From positions 1,450,001 through 1,514,000 of the forward strand of contig NZ_CP092333.1 in the NCBI RefSeq assembly GCF_018595675.2: a DNA stretch of 64,000 nucleotides, written 5' to 3'. The DNA is from Flavihumibacter fluvii (lineage in GTDB: Bacteria; Bacteroidota; Bacteroidia; Chitinophagales; Chitinophagaceae). This document shows positions 54,136 to 62,008 of the stretch, one piece after another. The first letter of the stretch is position 1. Each line of letters opens with the position of its first letter. The translations under genes were made by a program, and so were the position numbers. The notes under the pieces were generated by a model. The model did not search any database. It was not told the DNA's origin and was given only the letters and a program-made list of their open reading frames with translations.

Positions 54136-54696
54136 TTAGTTTTCAAAGCCTTTGTGTTTGCCTTCACCGATTAAAATAAGTGCAAAGGCAGCATAGTTAA
54201 AAATATCAAGGTAATTGGCGTCAATTCCTTCACTGATAAGGGTTTGACCATCATTGGCCAGTATTTGCCTGATGCGCAGTAATTTGGCAAGGATGAGATC
54301 AGTAAAGCTTTCCTGGCTCATATCACGCCAGGCTTCCCCATAATCGTGGTTTTTCCTGGCCATTAATGCTGTGGCTCTGGCCACTTGTTCATCATAGAGG
54401 TCCCTTACCTTATCATAATCAAGTTCTTCAGGGGCATCAGAAGGCAATTCAAGTTGGATGAGGCCAATGACCGAATAATTCAGGATACCCATAAATTCGG
54501 AGGCAATACTATCTCCAACCAATTGCCTGCGGTTTTCCTGGATGGTGCGGATTCTTTTGGCCTTGATATACATTTGGTCTGCAATGGAAATAGGCCGATA
54601 AACCCGCCATGAAGTACCATAATCTTTTGTTTTATGCAAAAAAATCCGCCTGCATTCCTGGATGTTTTCTTCGTATTGTGTGATTGTTTCAGCCAT
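54136..54696 (-). CDS. DUF1599 protein
   Basis: The ATG at 54696 (186 residues, MAETITQYEEN) is preferred; another ATG at 54720 adds eight residues. The family signature is present twice: CRRIFLHKTKDYGTSWRVYRPISI near residue 16 and RATALMARKNHDYGEAWRDMSQESFTDLI near 110, an internal repeat in which DYG-x-x-W recurs. DUF1599 has no proven function but resembles nucleotide pyrophosphatase (MazG/HisE) helices. It precedes the DoxX-type gene without a gap and is divergent from folP. Confidence 0.87.
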   Translation of the reverse strand: MAETITQYEENIQECRRIFLHKTKDYGTSWRVYRPISIADQMYIKAKRIRTIQENRRQLVGDSIASEFMGILNYSVIGLIQLELPSDAPEELDYDKVRDLYDEQVARATALMARKNHDYGEAWRDMSQESFTDLILAKLLRIRQILANDGQTLISEGIDANYLDIFNYAAFALILIGEGKHKGFEN

Positions 54697-54730
54697 TTTG
54701 TAGTCGTAAAAAATGTTCATCTTTATCTTT

Positions 54731-54738
54731 CAAAAATA
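54731..54738 (-). promoter_or_regulatory. -7 box of the DUF1599 gene
   Basis: Minus-strand TATTTTTG matches TAnnTTTG, ahead of both possible DUF1599 starts. A plus-strand near match for folP, TATCTTTC, lies at 54724-54731, so the two promoters overlap. Confidence 0.5.
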
Positions 54739-54751
54739 AGGATTCAAAAGC

Positions 54752-55582
54752 ATGTATACCCTTAATTGCAAAGGACGGCTGCTTTCGCTGGAAAAACCGG
54801 TAGTAATGGGCATCCTCAACATCACCCCTGATTCATTTCATGCACCTAGCCGGCCAGCATCTTTTGGACAGGTTTTGGCGAAAGCAGGAAGTATGATTGA
54901 GGAAGGCGCAACCATACTGGATGTTGGAGCACAAAGTACCCGTCCCGGTAGTGAATGGATCGATGCGGATACAGAGTGGGAAAGGCTTTCCACTATCTTA
55001 CCATTGTTGCATGCTACTTACCCTAATACCTTTTTTTCAATTGATACATTCCACCACAGTGTAGCTGAACGTGCTGTTAAGGCCGGTGCTTCAATTGTGA
55101 ATGATGTCAGTGGTGGTCAGTTAGATCCTGACATGCTGGCCACAGTCGCCGGTTTGGGCGTTCCATATGTTTGTATGCATATGAAAGGCACTCCTCAAAC
55201 CATGTCGTCTTTTGCAAAATACGACCATTTGTTGGCAGATATCATCGATTATTTTATTGAAAGAACCTATGCCTGTCATAAGGCTGGTATCAGTGACATC
55301 ATCATTGATCCGGGATTTGGCTTTGCCAAAAAAGGGACACAGAATTTTGAATTACTTAAACACCTGGGGAACCTGCAGTTGCTAGGTTATCCTATACTGC
55401 TTGGGGTTTCCCGAAAATCGATGGTCACGAAAACTTTAGAAATAACGCCAGCTGAGGCATTGAATGGAAGTACTGTATTGCACACCATTGGCCTCTTGAA
55501 TGGTGCAGGAATTTTAAGGGTACATGATGTAAAAGAAGCCCTGCAATCCATTTCACTGGTAAGTGCCTTGCAAAACGCCTAA
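54752..55582 (+). CDS. folP: Dihydropteroate synthase
   Basis: Joins p-aminobenzoate to dihydropterin pyrophosphate in folate synthesis, the target of sulfonamides. The 276-residue product has MGILNITPDSFHAPSRPASFG near residue 20, ILDVGAQSTRPGSEW, FSIDTFH, IVNDVSGGQLDPDML and DPGFGFAKKGTQNFELL, all family motifs in order, and GVSRKSM with the conserved loop. Length is normal. It is divergent from DUF1599 and ends before a hairpin that belongs to the convergent FKBP gene. Confidence 0.97.
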   Translation: MYTLNCKGRLLSLEKPVVMGILNITPDSFHAPSRPASFGQVLAKAGSMIEEGATILDVGAQSTRPGSEWIDADTEWERLSTILPLLHATYPNTFFSIDTFHHSVAERAVKAGASIVNDVSGGQLDPDMLATVAGLGVPYVCMHMKGTPQTMSSFAKYDHLLADIIDYFIERTYACHKAGISDIIIDPGFGFAKKGTQNFELLKHLGNLQLLGYPILLGVSRKSMVTKTLEITPAEALNGSTVLHTIGLLNGAGILRVHDVKEALQSISLVSALQNA

Positions 55583-55603
55583 ACAGGGTAATTCCAAAAA
55601 AAA

Positions 55604-55628
55604 GCTGGCAACTTTTGAAGTTGCCAGC
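55604..55628 (-). terminator. Rho-independent terminator of the FKBP gene
   Basis: GCTGGCAACT pairs with AGTTGCCAGC over a five-base loop. On the minus strand the hairpin is followed by a T run (complement of the A run at 55595-55603). It lies 28 bases after the FKBP stop and may also stop folP transcripts. Confidence 0.85.
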
Positions 55629-55655
55629 CGGTAAATTCAGGTGTTACCTGGAGGA

Positions 55656-56579
55656 TTATTTTTTCTGTTGAGCCGGATTTGCTTCAACCGGAGCAATCAT
55701 TGGATTTTGTTTGGGTGCCGGGGCTTTATCAGCAATGTCTACCATTTCCACATCAAATATGAGTGCTTCATTTGGCTGGCCGCCTGGACCAGGACGCATG
55801 CCATATGCCAGGAATGCCGGGATATAAAGGGTTCCTTTTCCACCTTTACCGAATTTCTTCAAACCTTCATCCCAACCGGCAATCACCTGTCCTTGTCCTA
55901 AAGGAAAGGAAATTGGTTCTTTACCTGGTTCCATATTGGTTTCAAACTCCTTTCCGGTTGCCATCACTTTACCACGGTAACGAACAGATACAAATTTCCC
56001 TGAATCTGCATTCGGTGCAGTTCCTTCCGATTGTACTGTAACATAGGTGCCTCTACCTATTTTTTCAGCGTTAATACTGTTCTTTTTAATATATGCGGCA
56101 ACTGCATCTGCATCACGCAATTCCTGGCCTTTCATTTCTTCCTGCTGAAGGGCCTGAACCTGTTGCTCACTTTCCAATACATCTGCCACTCGAAGTGTAA
56201 GAATGAATTTATCCCCTTTTTTCATAAAAGGTGGCATCACCGGATTCTGTTTGAGCAGGCTATCCACTTCCTGGATAATCACTACACTATCCCCTTTATG
56301 CAAAAAGCGAAAGACTTCAGCCGGATTGTAAACCGGTCCAAGGCTGTCAACCTTTGCAAAGGCGGGTGTTCCGCCAAAAGAGGAAGCCAGTACAGAGTCA
56401 TTTACCTTTTGTGTATAATGAACTTTCAGGTATTGTCCAAGTTTTACCTGTGGACCACTACCCTTCTCAACGATCTTATACGTAATACCGCTTGCTGTTT
56501 TACTGTAGTCGGCACTTCCACCACAGGCTGCCATCATAAGGGCAACAATTGCTGTTGTAAATAAAGAAATCTTTGTCAT
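55656..56579 (-). CDS. FKBP-type peptidyl-prolyl isomerase, lipoprotein
   Basis: Speeds cis-trans isomerisation of proline bonds in exported proteins. The 307-residue product has a lipoprotein signal with lipobox MAAC (Cys19), a divergent FKBP-like first domain (about 28-130, TYKIVEKGSGPQVKLGQYLKVHYT) and a canonical second domain (about 180-280) with GQVIAGWDEGLKKF, GKGGKGTLYIPAFLAYG and ALIFDVEMVDI. The tail is Pro/Ala/Lys-rich. The start codon overlaps the nrnA stop by four bases (ATGA), so translation is coupled. Confidence 0.92.
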   Translation of the reverse strand: MTKISLFTTAIVALMMAACGGSADYSKTASGITYKIVEKGSGPQVKLGQYLKVHYTQKVNDSVLASSFGGTPAFAKVDSLGPVYNPAEVFRFLHKGDSVVIIQEVDSLLKQNPVMPPFMKKGDKFILTLRVADVLESEQQVQALQQEEMKGQELRDADAVAAYIKKNSINAEKIGRGTYVTVQSEGTAPNADSGKFVSVRYRGKVMATGKEFETNMEPGKEPISFPLGQGQVIAGWDEGLKKFGKGGKGTLYIPAFLAYGMRPGPGGQPNEALIFDVEMVDIADKAPAPKQNPMIAPVEANPAQQKK

Positions 56580-57595
56580 TTGTTATCTAAGTTGAATTCT
56601 GATGCGTTTTCTTTTAAAACTTTCTTAAAGGTTCGGATCGTTTCATCAAGGGTGGCACTGCTTCGACCACCAGATGCATTAAAATGGCCACCACCTTCAA
56701 AAAAGCGACGGGCAAAGGTATTAACATCCACATTACCCTTACTCCTGAAACTCCATTTTCTTTCTTCGTCCCGGTCGATGACTATTGCAGCCATCTTAAT
56801 ACCTTGAATACTAAGGGGATAGTTCACCAAACCTTCCGTATCGCCGGTTTTGATATCATACCGGAGAAGGTCTGATTTTGGCACAAATATGAGGGCCGTA
56901 TCAAATTCGTAAAAAACTTCCATACGGTTACTGAGAACATGACCAATAAAACGCAACCTGTTCTCCATGAAATTATCATAAATATTTTCATGTATTATGG
57001 TGTGGTTAAGGCCGGTGTCCTTTAAACGGGCAACCATCCGGTGTACATTTCCAGAAGCTGCCGGAAAACGGAATGAACCTGTATCACCAATCAATCCGGC
57101 ATACAAACATTCAGCAATGTCCAGGGTAATCTGGTCACCATGACCACTTTCTACGATAAAATCATACACCATTTCGCAGGTACTGCTTTTGCTGATATCA
57201 CTTACACCATATTGAAAACTTTCTATGGCAGGCTGCTGGTGATGGTCAATCAACAATTTAATTGCCCCTGACTTTTCTATAAATGGAGAAAGGCTTTTTG
57301 TACGGATTAATGTATTAAAATCAAGACAGAAAATCCAGTCAGCCCCAGCCACAAGGGCTTCAGAACGTTCCCGGTTCATCTCGAAATTGATGACTTTTTC
57401 ACATCCTGGCATCCAGTCGAGGAAATTGGCCCAATTGGTGGGTGAAATTACAGTTACTTCATGTCCGAAGGAAACCAGGAAATGGTAAAGCCCCAGCGAT
57501 GAGCCCATGGCATCAGGATCGGGCTTCTGATGCGTGGTTATCACCACCTTGCGGGGAGTTGTCAGTTGGGAAAAAATATGGTGTATTGGCTGCAT
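56576..57595 (-). CDS. nrnA: DHH-family phosphoesterase (NrnA-like nanoRNase/pAp phosphatase)
   Basis: Degrades short RNA oligonucleotides and, in many species, pAp or cyclic-di-nucleotide products. The ATG at 57595 gives 339 residues (MQPIHHIFSQLTTPRKVVIT). A longer open frame to 58000 overlaps ndk in antisense and was rejected. Motifs: THQKPDPDAMGSS (motif I), LDFNTLIRTKS, the DHH motif LLIDHHQQP, and DHHA1 GGHFNASGGRS near the C-terminus. It shares an ATGA overlap with the FKBP gene and a back-to-back promoter with ndk. Confidence 0.92.
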   Translation of the reverse strand: MQPIHHIFSQLTTPRKVVITTHQKPDPDAMGSSLGLYHFLVSFGHEVTVISPTNWANFLDWMPGCEKVINFEMNRERSEALVAGADWIFCLDFNTLIRTKSLSPFIEKSGAIKLLIDHHQQPAIESFQYGVSDISKSSTCEMVYDFIVESGHGDQITLDIAECLYAGLIGDTGSFRFPAASGNVHRMVARLKDTGLNHTIIHENIYDNFMENRLRFIGHVLSNRMEVFYEFDTALIFVPKSDLLRYDIKTGDTEGLVNYPLSIQGIKMAAIVIDRDEERKWSFRSKGNVDVNTFARRFFEGGGHFNASGGRSSATLDETIRTFKKVLKENASEFNLDNK

Positions 57596-57604
57596 AAAGC
57601 GGGG

Positions 57605-57612
57605 CAAATGTA
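57605..57612 (-). promoter_or_regulatory. -7 box of the nrnA promoter
   Basis: Minus-strand TACATTTG matches TAnnTTTG, nine bases before the nrnA ATG at 57595. It stands back to back with the ndk box 12 bases away. The octamer is identical to the MATE box at 30687. Confidence 0.6.
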
Positions 57613-57624
57613 GGAAAAAAAGGA

Positions 57625-57632
57625 TACCTTTG
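57625..57632 (+). promoter_or_regulatory. -7 box of the ndk promoter
   Basis: TACCTTTG matches TAnnTTTG, 20 bases before the ndk ATG, and equals the helicase box at 30703. Confidence 0.6.
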
Positions 57633-57652
57633 CGCCCCAAATAGCAAGTAAT

Positions 57653-58069
57653 ATGAGCAACAGAACATTTACCATGATCAAGCCCGATGCCATGAAAAAT
57701 GGACATGCAGGCGCTATCCTTGATCGCATCATCAAGGAAGGGTTTCGTGTTGTAGCCTTGAAAATGACCAAATTGAGTGATGAAAAAGCAGGCGAATTTT
57801 ATGCAATCCATCGCGAACGCCCATTCTATGGAGAACTGGTGGAATTTATGAGCAGCGGTCCCATTATTGCAGCCATACTTGAAAAAGATAATGCGGTGGC
57901 TGCTTTCCGCACCCTGATTGGCGCAACGGATCCTGCCAAAGCAGATGCGGGAACGATCCGTAAAATTTTCGCTACTTCCCTCGGCGAAAATGCTGTACAT
58001 GGCAGTGATAGCGATGAAAATGCTGAAATAGAAGGAAACTTTTTCTTCAGTGGCCTGGAGAAAGCCTAA
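57653..58069 (+). CDS. ndk: Nucleoside diphosphate kinase
   Basis: Transfers phosphate from ATP to other nucleoside diphosphates through a phosphohistidine. The 138-residue product has [10 protein letters not shown] near the start, the [18 protein letters not shown] segment, and catalytic His116 in ENAVHGSDS. Length is typical. It is divergent from nrnA and ends before a bidirectional hairpin. Confidence 0.98.
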   Translation: MSNRTFTMIKPDAMKNGHAGAILDRIIKEGFRVVALKMTKLSDEKAGEFYAIHRERPFYGELVEFMSSGPIIAAILEKDNAVAAFRTLIGATDPAKADAGTIRKIFATSLGENAVHGSDSDENAEIEGNFFFSGLEKA

Positions 58070-58140
58070 GCATAAGCAGTGACCAGCTGTACCTGACTTA
58101 CAAAGAATATTGTTCTTATTAATATTATCGAAATAAAAAA

Positions 58141-58161
58141 GCTACGTAATTCATCCGTAGC
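58141..58161. terminator. Bidirectional terminator between ndk and the GNAT remnant
   Basis: GCTACG pairs with CGTAGC over a nine-base loop. T runs follow on both strands (CTTTTTTATTT on plus, complement of AAATAAAAAA on minus), so it can end ndk transcripts and those from the minus-strand genes beyond. Confidence 0.8.
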
Positions 58162-58182
58162 TTTTTTATTTCGTACTTCCTG

Positions 58183-58341
58183 CTAACTACTCACCCTAAG
58201 TCCCATAATCACGACCGAATATTCCTTTCCATCCAAAACTGCGATATTGGGTAATTTGCCCCAGCCTTGAAATCCAAATTGTTGAAATAATTTAATGCCG
58301 GGAAGGTCATCTATTATCGCTGTTCTGAATGTCAAGTGCAT
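58183..58341 (-). pseudogene. C-terminal remnant of a GNAT acetyltransferase
   Basis: A 52-codon minus-strand frame encodes a string with the C-terminal GNAT pattern I-K-L-F-x-x-F-G-F-x-x-W-G-x-L-P and then LDGKEYSVVIMGLR, as in phosphinothricin N-acetyltransferase-like enzymes. An in-frame TAG lies two codons before the ATG, so the acetyl-CoA-binding N-terminal part is missing. It follows the alpha/beta hydrolase gene by nine bases. It is probably a decayed gene rather than a small protein. Confidence 0.6.
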
Positions 58342-58350
58342 GATCTAGTG

Positions 58351-59394
58351 CTAATAGGAACTAAAATATTCGGAAATAACCGAATTGAATTTTTGGGGTT
58401 CTTCCTCAGGTATACCATGGCCTGAATTTTCAAACCAGATAATTTCTTTATGTGGTGCATCCAGATTATTCAAAAACGCTTCTGCCAAAACTGATGGTAC
58501 ATTCCAGTCATGCCTGCCCAAAAACAAATAAACGGGAACTTCAAGCTTCCTGACATTCCGGAAATCGGTGGCAAACATATCTTTCTCCAGTAACCTGGCT
58601 GAATAATTAAAGCCTTTCATCCAATCATATGCTGAATAATCCAAAGCTGCACTTATGGCCTTTTCACTTTCCTTTTCAGTATCAGGATTAAAGACAGCAC
58701 CATGATACGAATTGACCAGTTCATATTGTTTCATAAAACAGTCCAGGTTTGTTATACACAAAACAGTATCGTGCATTTGTAATTGCGCAATTGTTTTTAG
58801 CGTATTAATATCCCCTTTTTCAGTGGCCCTTCCTGTCAGCCATTTTTGGCTGATGGCCATTCCTTCCTTAACATTGATGACCTGGGCAATACCGATATAA
58901 GCAGAATAATCCTGCGGGTAACGTAAGGCCAGTTCCACCCCAACAATGCTTCCCCATGAATATCCCGCCAGGATGATTTTCTTTTTATGAAACTTCTTCA
59001 ACAGGTATTGCGTTAACTGGTGTGCATCTTCAACAATTTGGTGCAGGGTCATATTTAATGGGGAAGGATTATTCAGGTAAGATAGTCCGCAACCCCGCTG
59101 ATCCCAGGTGGCCAGAATAAAAGACTGTGTTATTGCACTATTAAAATACCGAAGCTGTGGAATCTGGGGCCATCCGGGACCGCCATGGATAAATAATATA
59201 ACAGGTTCCTTATCAGATGCACCTGTTATTTCCACATATTGTTTTTCACCCCCAATATCCAACATGGTTTTAATGGAAACAGGTGAATGTGCTGTCTGAC
59301 CGGTTTTCTGCTGCGCAATTGAATGGCATGAAAATATACTGCACAAAAAAGTAACTACAAAGAGAGCACAAGCCAATATCAGCTTCCTATTCAT
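58351..59394 (-). CDS. Proline iminopeptidase-type alpha/beta hydrolase, secreted
   Basis: The ATG at 59394 (347 residues) gives a signal peptide (MNRKLILACALFVVTFLCSIFSC). A longer frame to 59523 overlaps the creatininase-family gene. The product has IHGGPGWPQIPQLRY, WDQRGCGLSY, the nucleophile motif GYSWGSIVG near residue 165, and NSGHGIPEEEP with the catalytic His near the C-terminus. It resembles the lipoprotein hydrolase at 32854. It overlaps the creatininase-family gene by eight bases, suggesting co-expression. Confidence 0.85.
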   Translation of the reverse strand: MNRKLILACALFVVTFLCSIFSCHSIAQQKTGQTAHSPVSIKTMLDIGGEKQYVEITGASDKEPVILFIHGGPGWPQIPQLRYFNSAITQSFILATWDQRGCGLSYLNNPSPLNMTLHQIVEDAHQLTQYLLKKFHKKKIILAGYSWGSIVGVELALRYPQDYSAYIGIAQVINVKEGMAISQKWLTGRATEKGDINTLKTIAQLQMHDTVLCITNLDCFMKQYELVNSYHGAVFNPDTEKESEKAISAALDYSAYDWMKGFNYSARLLEKDMFATDFRNVRKLEVPVYLFLGRHDWNVPSVLAEAFLNNLDAPHKEIIWFENSGHGIPEEEPQKFNSVISEYFSSY

Positions 59395-60148
59395 AAAGAT
59401 CATTATTATCGATCCTTGATAATTCCAAAAGTAATGACGCCAGTTTTTTGGTGACAGCTTCAAAATATTTTGATCCTTTTTCAGCCGTGGCAGCTTTAGG
59501 ATTTCCAGTTCCGGTATCAGCACTTATCATTGACCATTTTCGCTCAGCCCAAACCCATCCTTCTGAAAATGCTTTGATCCGCTGTTTTTTTTCATGTCCG
59601 TCACCGGCTTCGTTTAAGGGTAACACCAAATGAGGGCAAAGGTGCATGATAAGTGAAGTTTCCATTTCATCGGCATGGTCACCTTTAGCTTCAAAATACT
59701 CGGCTTTTGGCAAAGCCTGGAACCAATTACAGGTACTTAAAAACATTTTGGGGTATCGCAGACCCAGTTCACGCAGCAAAGCTTTGAAATCATTACCACC
59801 GTGACTATTCAGGATCAGCAATTTAAAAATTCCCTGCCGGTTCAGCACCGCAATGATATCATTTAAAATGGCCAGTTGGGTGGATGGATTCAGGTTGATA
59901 TCCAGTTTAATATCCGACTGCCCAGTATTCACGCCAAAAGGTATTGTTGGTAAAACTATTATTCTCGCTCCACTTTCAAATGCAATTTTCGCAGCTGCTG
60001 CGGCAATATGATCTGCTTCAATTATATCTGTTCCGTATGGCAAATGATAATTATGGGCTTCGGTTGCTCCCCATGGCAGGATAGCAAGATCGATGTCAGT
60101 ATCCTTAATGGCCTTCCAATTGTTCTCTGCCAGTAAATAAGGTCTCAT
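59387..60148 (-). CDS. Creatininase-family amidohydrolase
   Basis: Family members hydrolyse cyclic or linear amides with two metal ions; the type enzyme turns creatinine into creatine. The 253-residue product has the metal-ligand set: GATEAHNYHLPYGTDIIEAD near residue 30, LNSHGGND near 115 and DHADEMETSLIMH near 160. Length is typical. Substrate is not fixed by sequence: the family also includes FAPy and mycofactocin-related members. It lies near an APC permease and a dimethylargininase-type gene, hinting at guanidino compounds. Confidence 0.85.
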   Translation of the reverse strand: MRPYLLAENNWKAIKDTDIDLAILPWGATEAHNYHLPYGTDIIEADHIAAAAAKIAFESGARIIVLPTIPFGVNTGQSDIKLDINLNPSTQLAILNDIIAVLNRQGIFKLLILNSHGGNDFKALLRELGLRYPKMFLSTCNWFQALPKAEYFEAKGDHADEMETSLIMHLCPHLVLPLNEAGDGHEKKQRIKAFSEGWVWAERKWSMISADTGTGNPKAATAEKGSKYFEAVTKKLASLLLELSRIDNNDLYE

Positions 60149-60175
60149 GGTTATATATTAGTTACAAATTTTACA

Positions 60176-60577
60176 CTATTTTTTCGACATCGCAAGGCGA
60201 TAACAACTGATGGCAAGGATCACGGTAATTGGGGTAAAAATCAGCTTTTCAATGATATTATCAGAAAAGAGATTTCCGATTGTCCCCACTATAAAAAATA
60301 CAAACATGATCCAGATAATGTTACGGCTGATATTCTTACCTATACCCGTTTTTATATACCCTGTATGGACAGCAACAACACCTATCATGAAAACACTTGC
60401 CAGGAGTGCGAGTATTTCAAAAATATTAGCGGAGGTTCCGGACTCCAGCCGGCCTCCCCAGACCATGTTGTATGGAATAATTCCCATTAAAACCAATAGG
60501 TGGAAAATAGCAGCTAGGGCCAAAAAAGAAATGATAGTATTTGCAGCATTTCGCTCAGTAAACCATCTATTCACCAT
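60176..60577 (-). CDS. Small four-helix membrane protein of unknown function
   Basis: The 133-residue protein has about four hydrophobic segments: IISFLALAAIFHLLVLMGI, IFEILALLASVFMIGVVAV, IIWIMFVFFIVGTIGNLF and IFTPITVILAISCY. Between the first two is VVWGGRL-like MVWGGRLESG. I have seen similar unnamed proteins in Bacteroidota but no function. It is upstream of the creatininase-family gene on the same strand (27-base gap) and divergent from the APC permease. Confidence 0.7.
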   Translation of the reverse strand: MVNRWFTERNAANTIISFLALAAIFHLLVLMGIIPYNMVWGGRLESGTSANIFEILALLASVFMIGVVAVHTGYIKTGIGKNISRNIIWIMFVFFIVGTIGNLFSDNIIEKLIFTPITVILAISCYRLAMSKK

Positions 60578-60685
60578 GAGATTATTTTATTGATTTGTAC
60601 AGGAATGAATGTAATTATTCTTTCAACACCCGAAACATATTCCCATTGGTATTAATAGTATCTTTCAAATCAATCTTTTCACCCA

Positions 60686-61999
60686 ATGCCAATGACAGCT
60701 GCAAAGCCTCTTGCCAAAATAGGAATATGGACATGTACTTCCCTGGTAGTTGGTAATACGATAGCATCCGGGATTTTTTTGTTACCAGCCAGTCTCGCCG
60801 CTTTTGGTAGTATCAGTTTGCTGGGTTGGATCGGATCTTCGGCAGGTGCAATAGTATTGGCCATGCTTTTCAGTAAACTTAGCAGGATGATGCCAGGTGC
60901 ACTGGGTGGGCCATATGCTTATTCAAGGGCAGGATTGGGTGATTTTGCAGGTTTCCTTGTCGCCTGGGGGTATTGGTTATCGATCTGGTGCACCAATGCA
61001 GCAATTGCTGTGACCATGATCAGTTACCTGTCCGTTTTTTTTCCTGCTTTAGCCAGCAACTCATTCATTGCTGTTGGAACTGGCCTGGCTGTTATCTGGT
61101 TCCTATCCTGGGTAAATACAAGAGGTGTTAAAACGGCAGGGGTTGTGCAGTTAATTACAACTATCCTGAAAATAACCCCCTTGATCCTGGTATCTTTTGC
61201 CGGGCTATTCTATATTAAAATAGAAAATTTTATTCCGGTGAACATCAGCAACTCATCCAATTTATCTGCTATAACTGCAACAGCCAGCCTCACACTTTTT
61301 GCATTCCTTGGTTTGGAGAGTGCAACAATACCATCCGGACATATAGAAAATCCCGGAAGAACAATTCCCCGTGCAACCATGATCGGGACAATAGTGACCA
61401 TCTTTATTTATGTAGCCGGGTCAGTTTCAATTATGGGTATGATTCCCGCTATGGAATTAAAAAACTCCAATGCACCTTTTGCAGATGCTGCAGCAATCAT
61501 CTGGGGGAACAATGCCCGGTATTGGGTAGCAGCTGGTGCTATTGTATCAACCTTTGGTGCGCTGAATGGGTGGATTTTATTACAAGGACAAATGCCTTTG
61601 GCAGCTGCCCGCGATAAGTTATTTCCGGCTGTGTTTACCCGTGAAAACAGCAAAGGTACACCTGCTGCCGGAATAATTATTTCAAGTGTCTTCATAAGTT
61701 TATTGATGCTCACCAATTTTACAAAGGGCTTGACAGACACTTTTACTTTTATGATTTTGATGACCACAATTACCGTTTTGGTTCCCTACCTTTTTTCTGC
61801 AACTGCATATGGCATTTTAATACTTCAGCATAAATATTGGAAAAAGAATGGTATCAGTAATGTTATTCTTGCTGCACTAGGATTCATGTTCTCCATGTGG
61901 GCTATTGTTGGCTGTGGCCAGGAAACAGTGTATTGGGGATTTATTGCCATACTGGCCGGGATTCCATTTTATGCCTGGATGAAACGGCATCATTTTTAA
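60686..61999 (+). CDS. APC superfamily amino-acid permease (AdiC-like)
   Basis: The 437-residue protein has about 12 membrane helices. The unwound first helix motif VVGNTIASGIFLLPASL and GGPYAYSRAGLGDFAGFLVAWGYW match APC antiporters such as AdiC (arginine/agmatine). A second ATG at 60692 could also serve. It is followed after nine bases by a dimethylargininase-type gene, so an arginine-like or guanidino substrate is likely. Confidence 0.87.
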   Translation: MPMTAAKPLAKIGIWTCTSLVVGNTIASGIFLLPASLAAFGSISLLGWIGSSAGAIVLAMLFSKLSRMMPGALGGPYAYSRAGLGDFAGFLVAWGYWLSIWCTNAAIAVTMISYLSVFFPALASNSFIAVGTGLAVIWFLSWVNTRGVKTAGVVQLITTILKITPLILVSFAGLFYIKIENFIPVNISNSSNLSAITATASLTLFAFLGLESATIPSGHIENPGRTIPRATMIGTIVTIFIYVAGSVSIMGMIPAMELKNSNAPFADAAAIIWGNNARYWVAAGAIVSTFGALNGWILLQGQMPLAAARDKLFPAVFTRENSKGTPAAGIIISSVFISLLMLTNFTKGLTDTFTFMILMTTITVLVPYLFSATAYGILILQHKYWKKNGISNVILAALGFMFSMWAIVGCGQETVYWGFIAILAGIPFYAWMKRHHF

Positions 62000-62008
62000 T
62001 ATAACTCC

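Noticed and set aside
57596-58000. N-terminal extension of the nrnA frame on the minus strand
   Set aside because: It lies antisense to ndk, has no domain, and a better ATG at 57595 has the family N-terminus.
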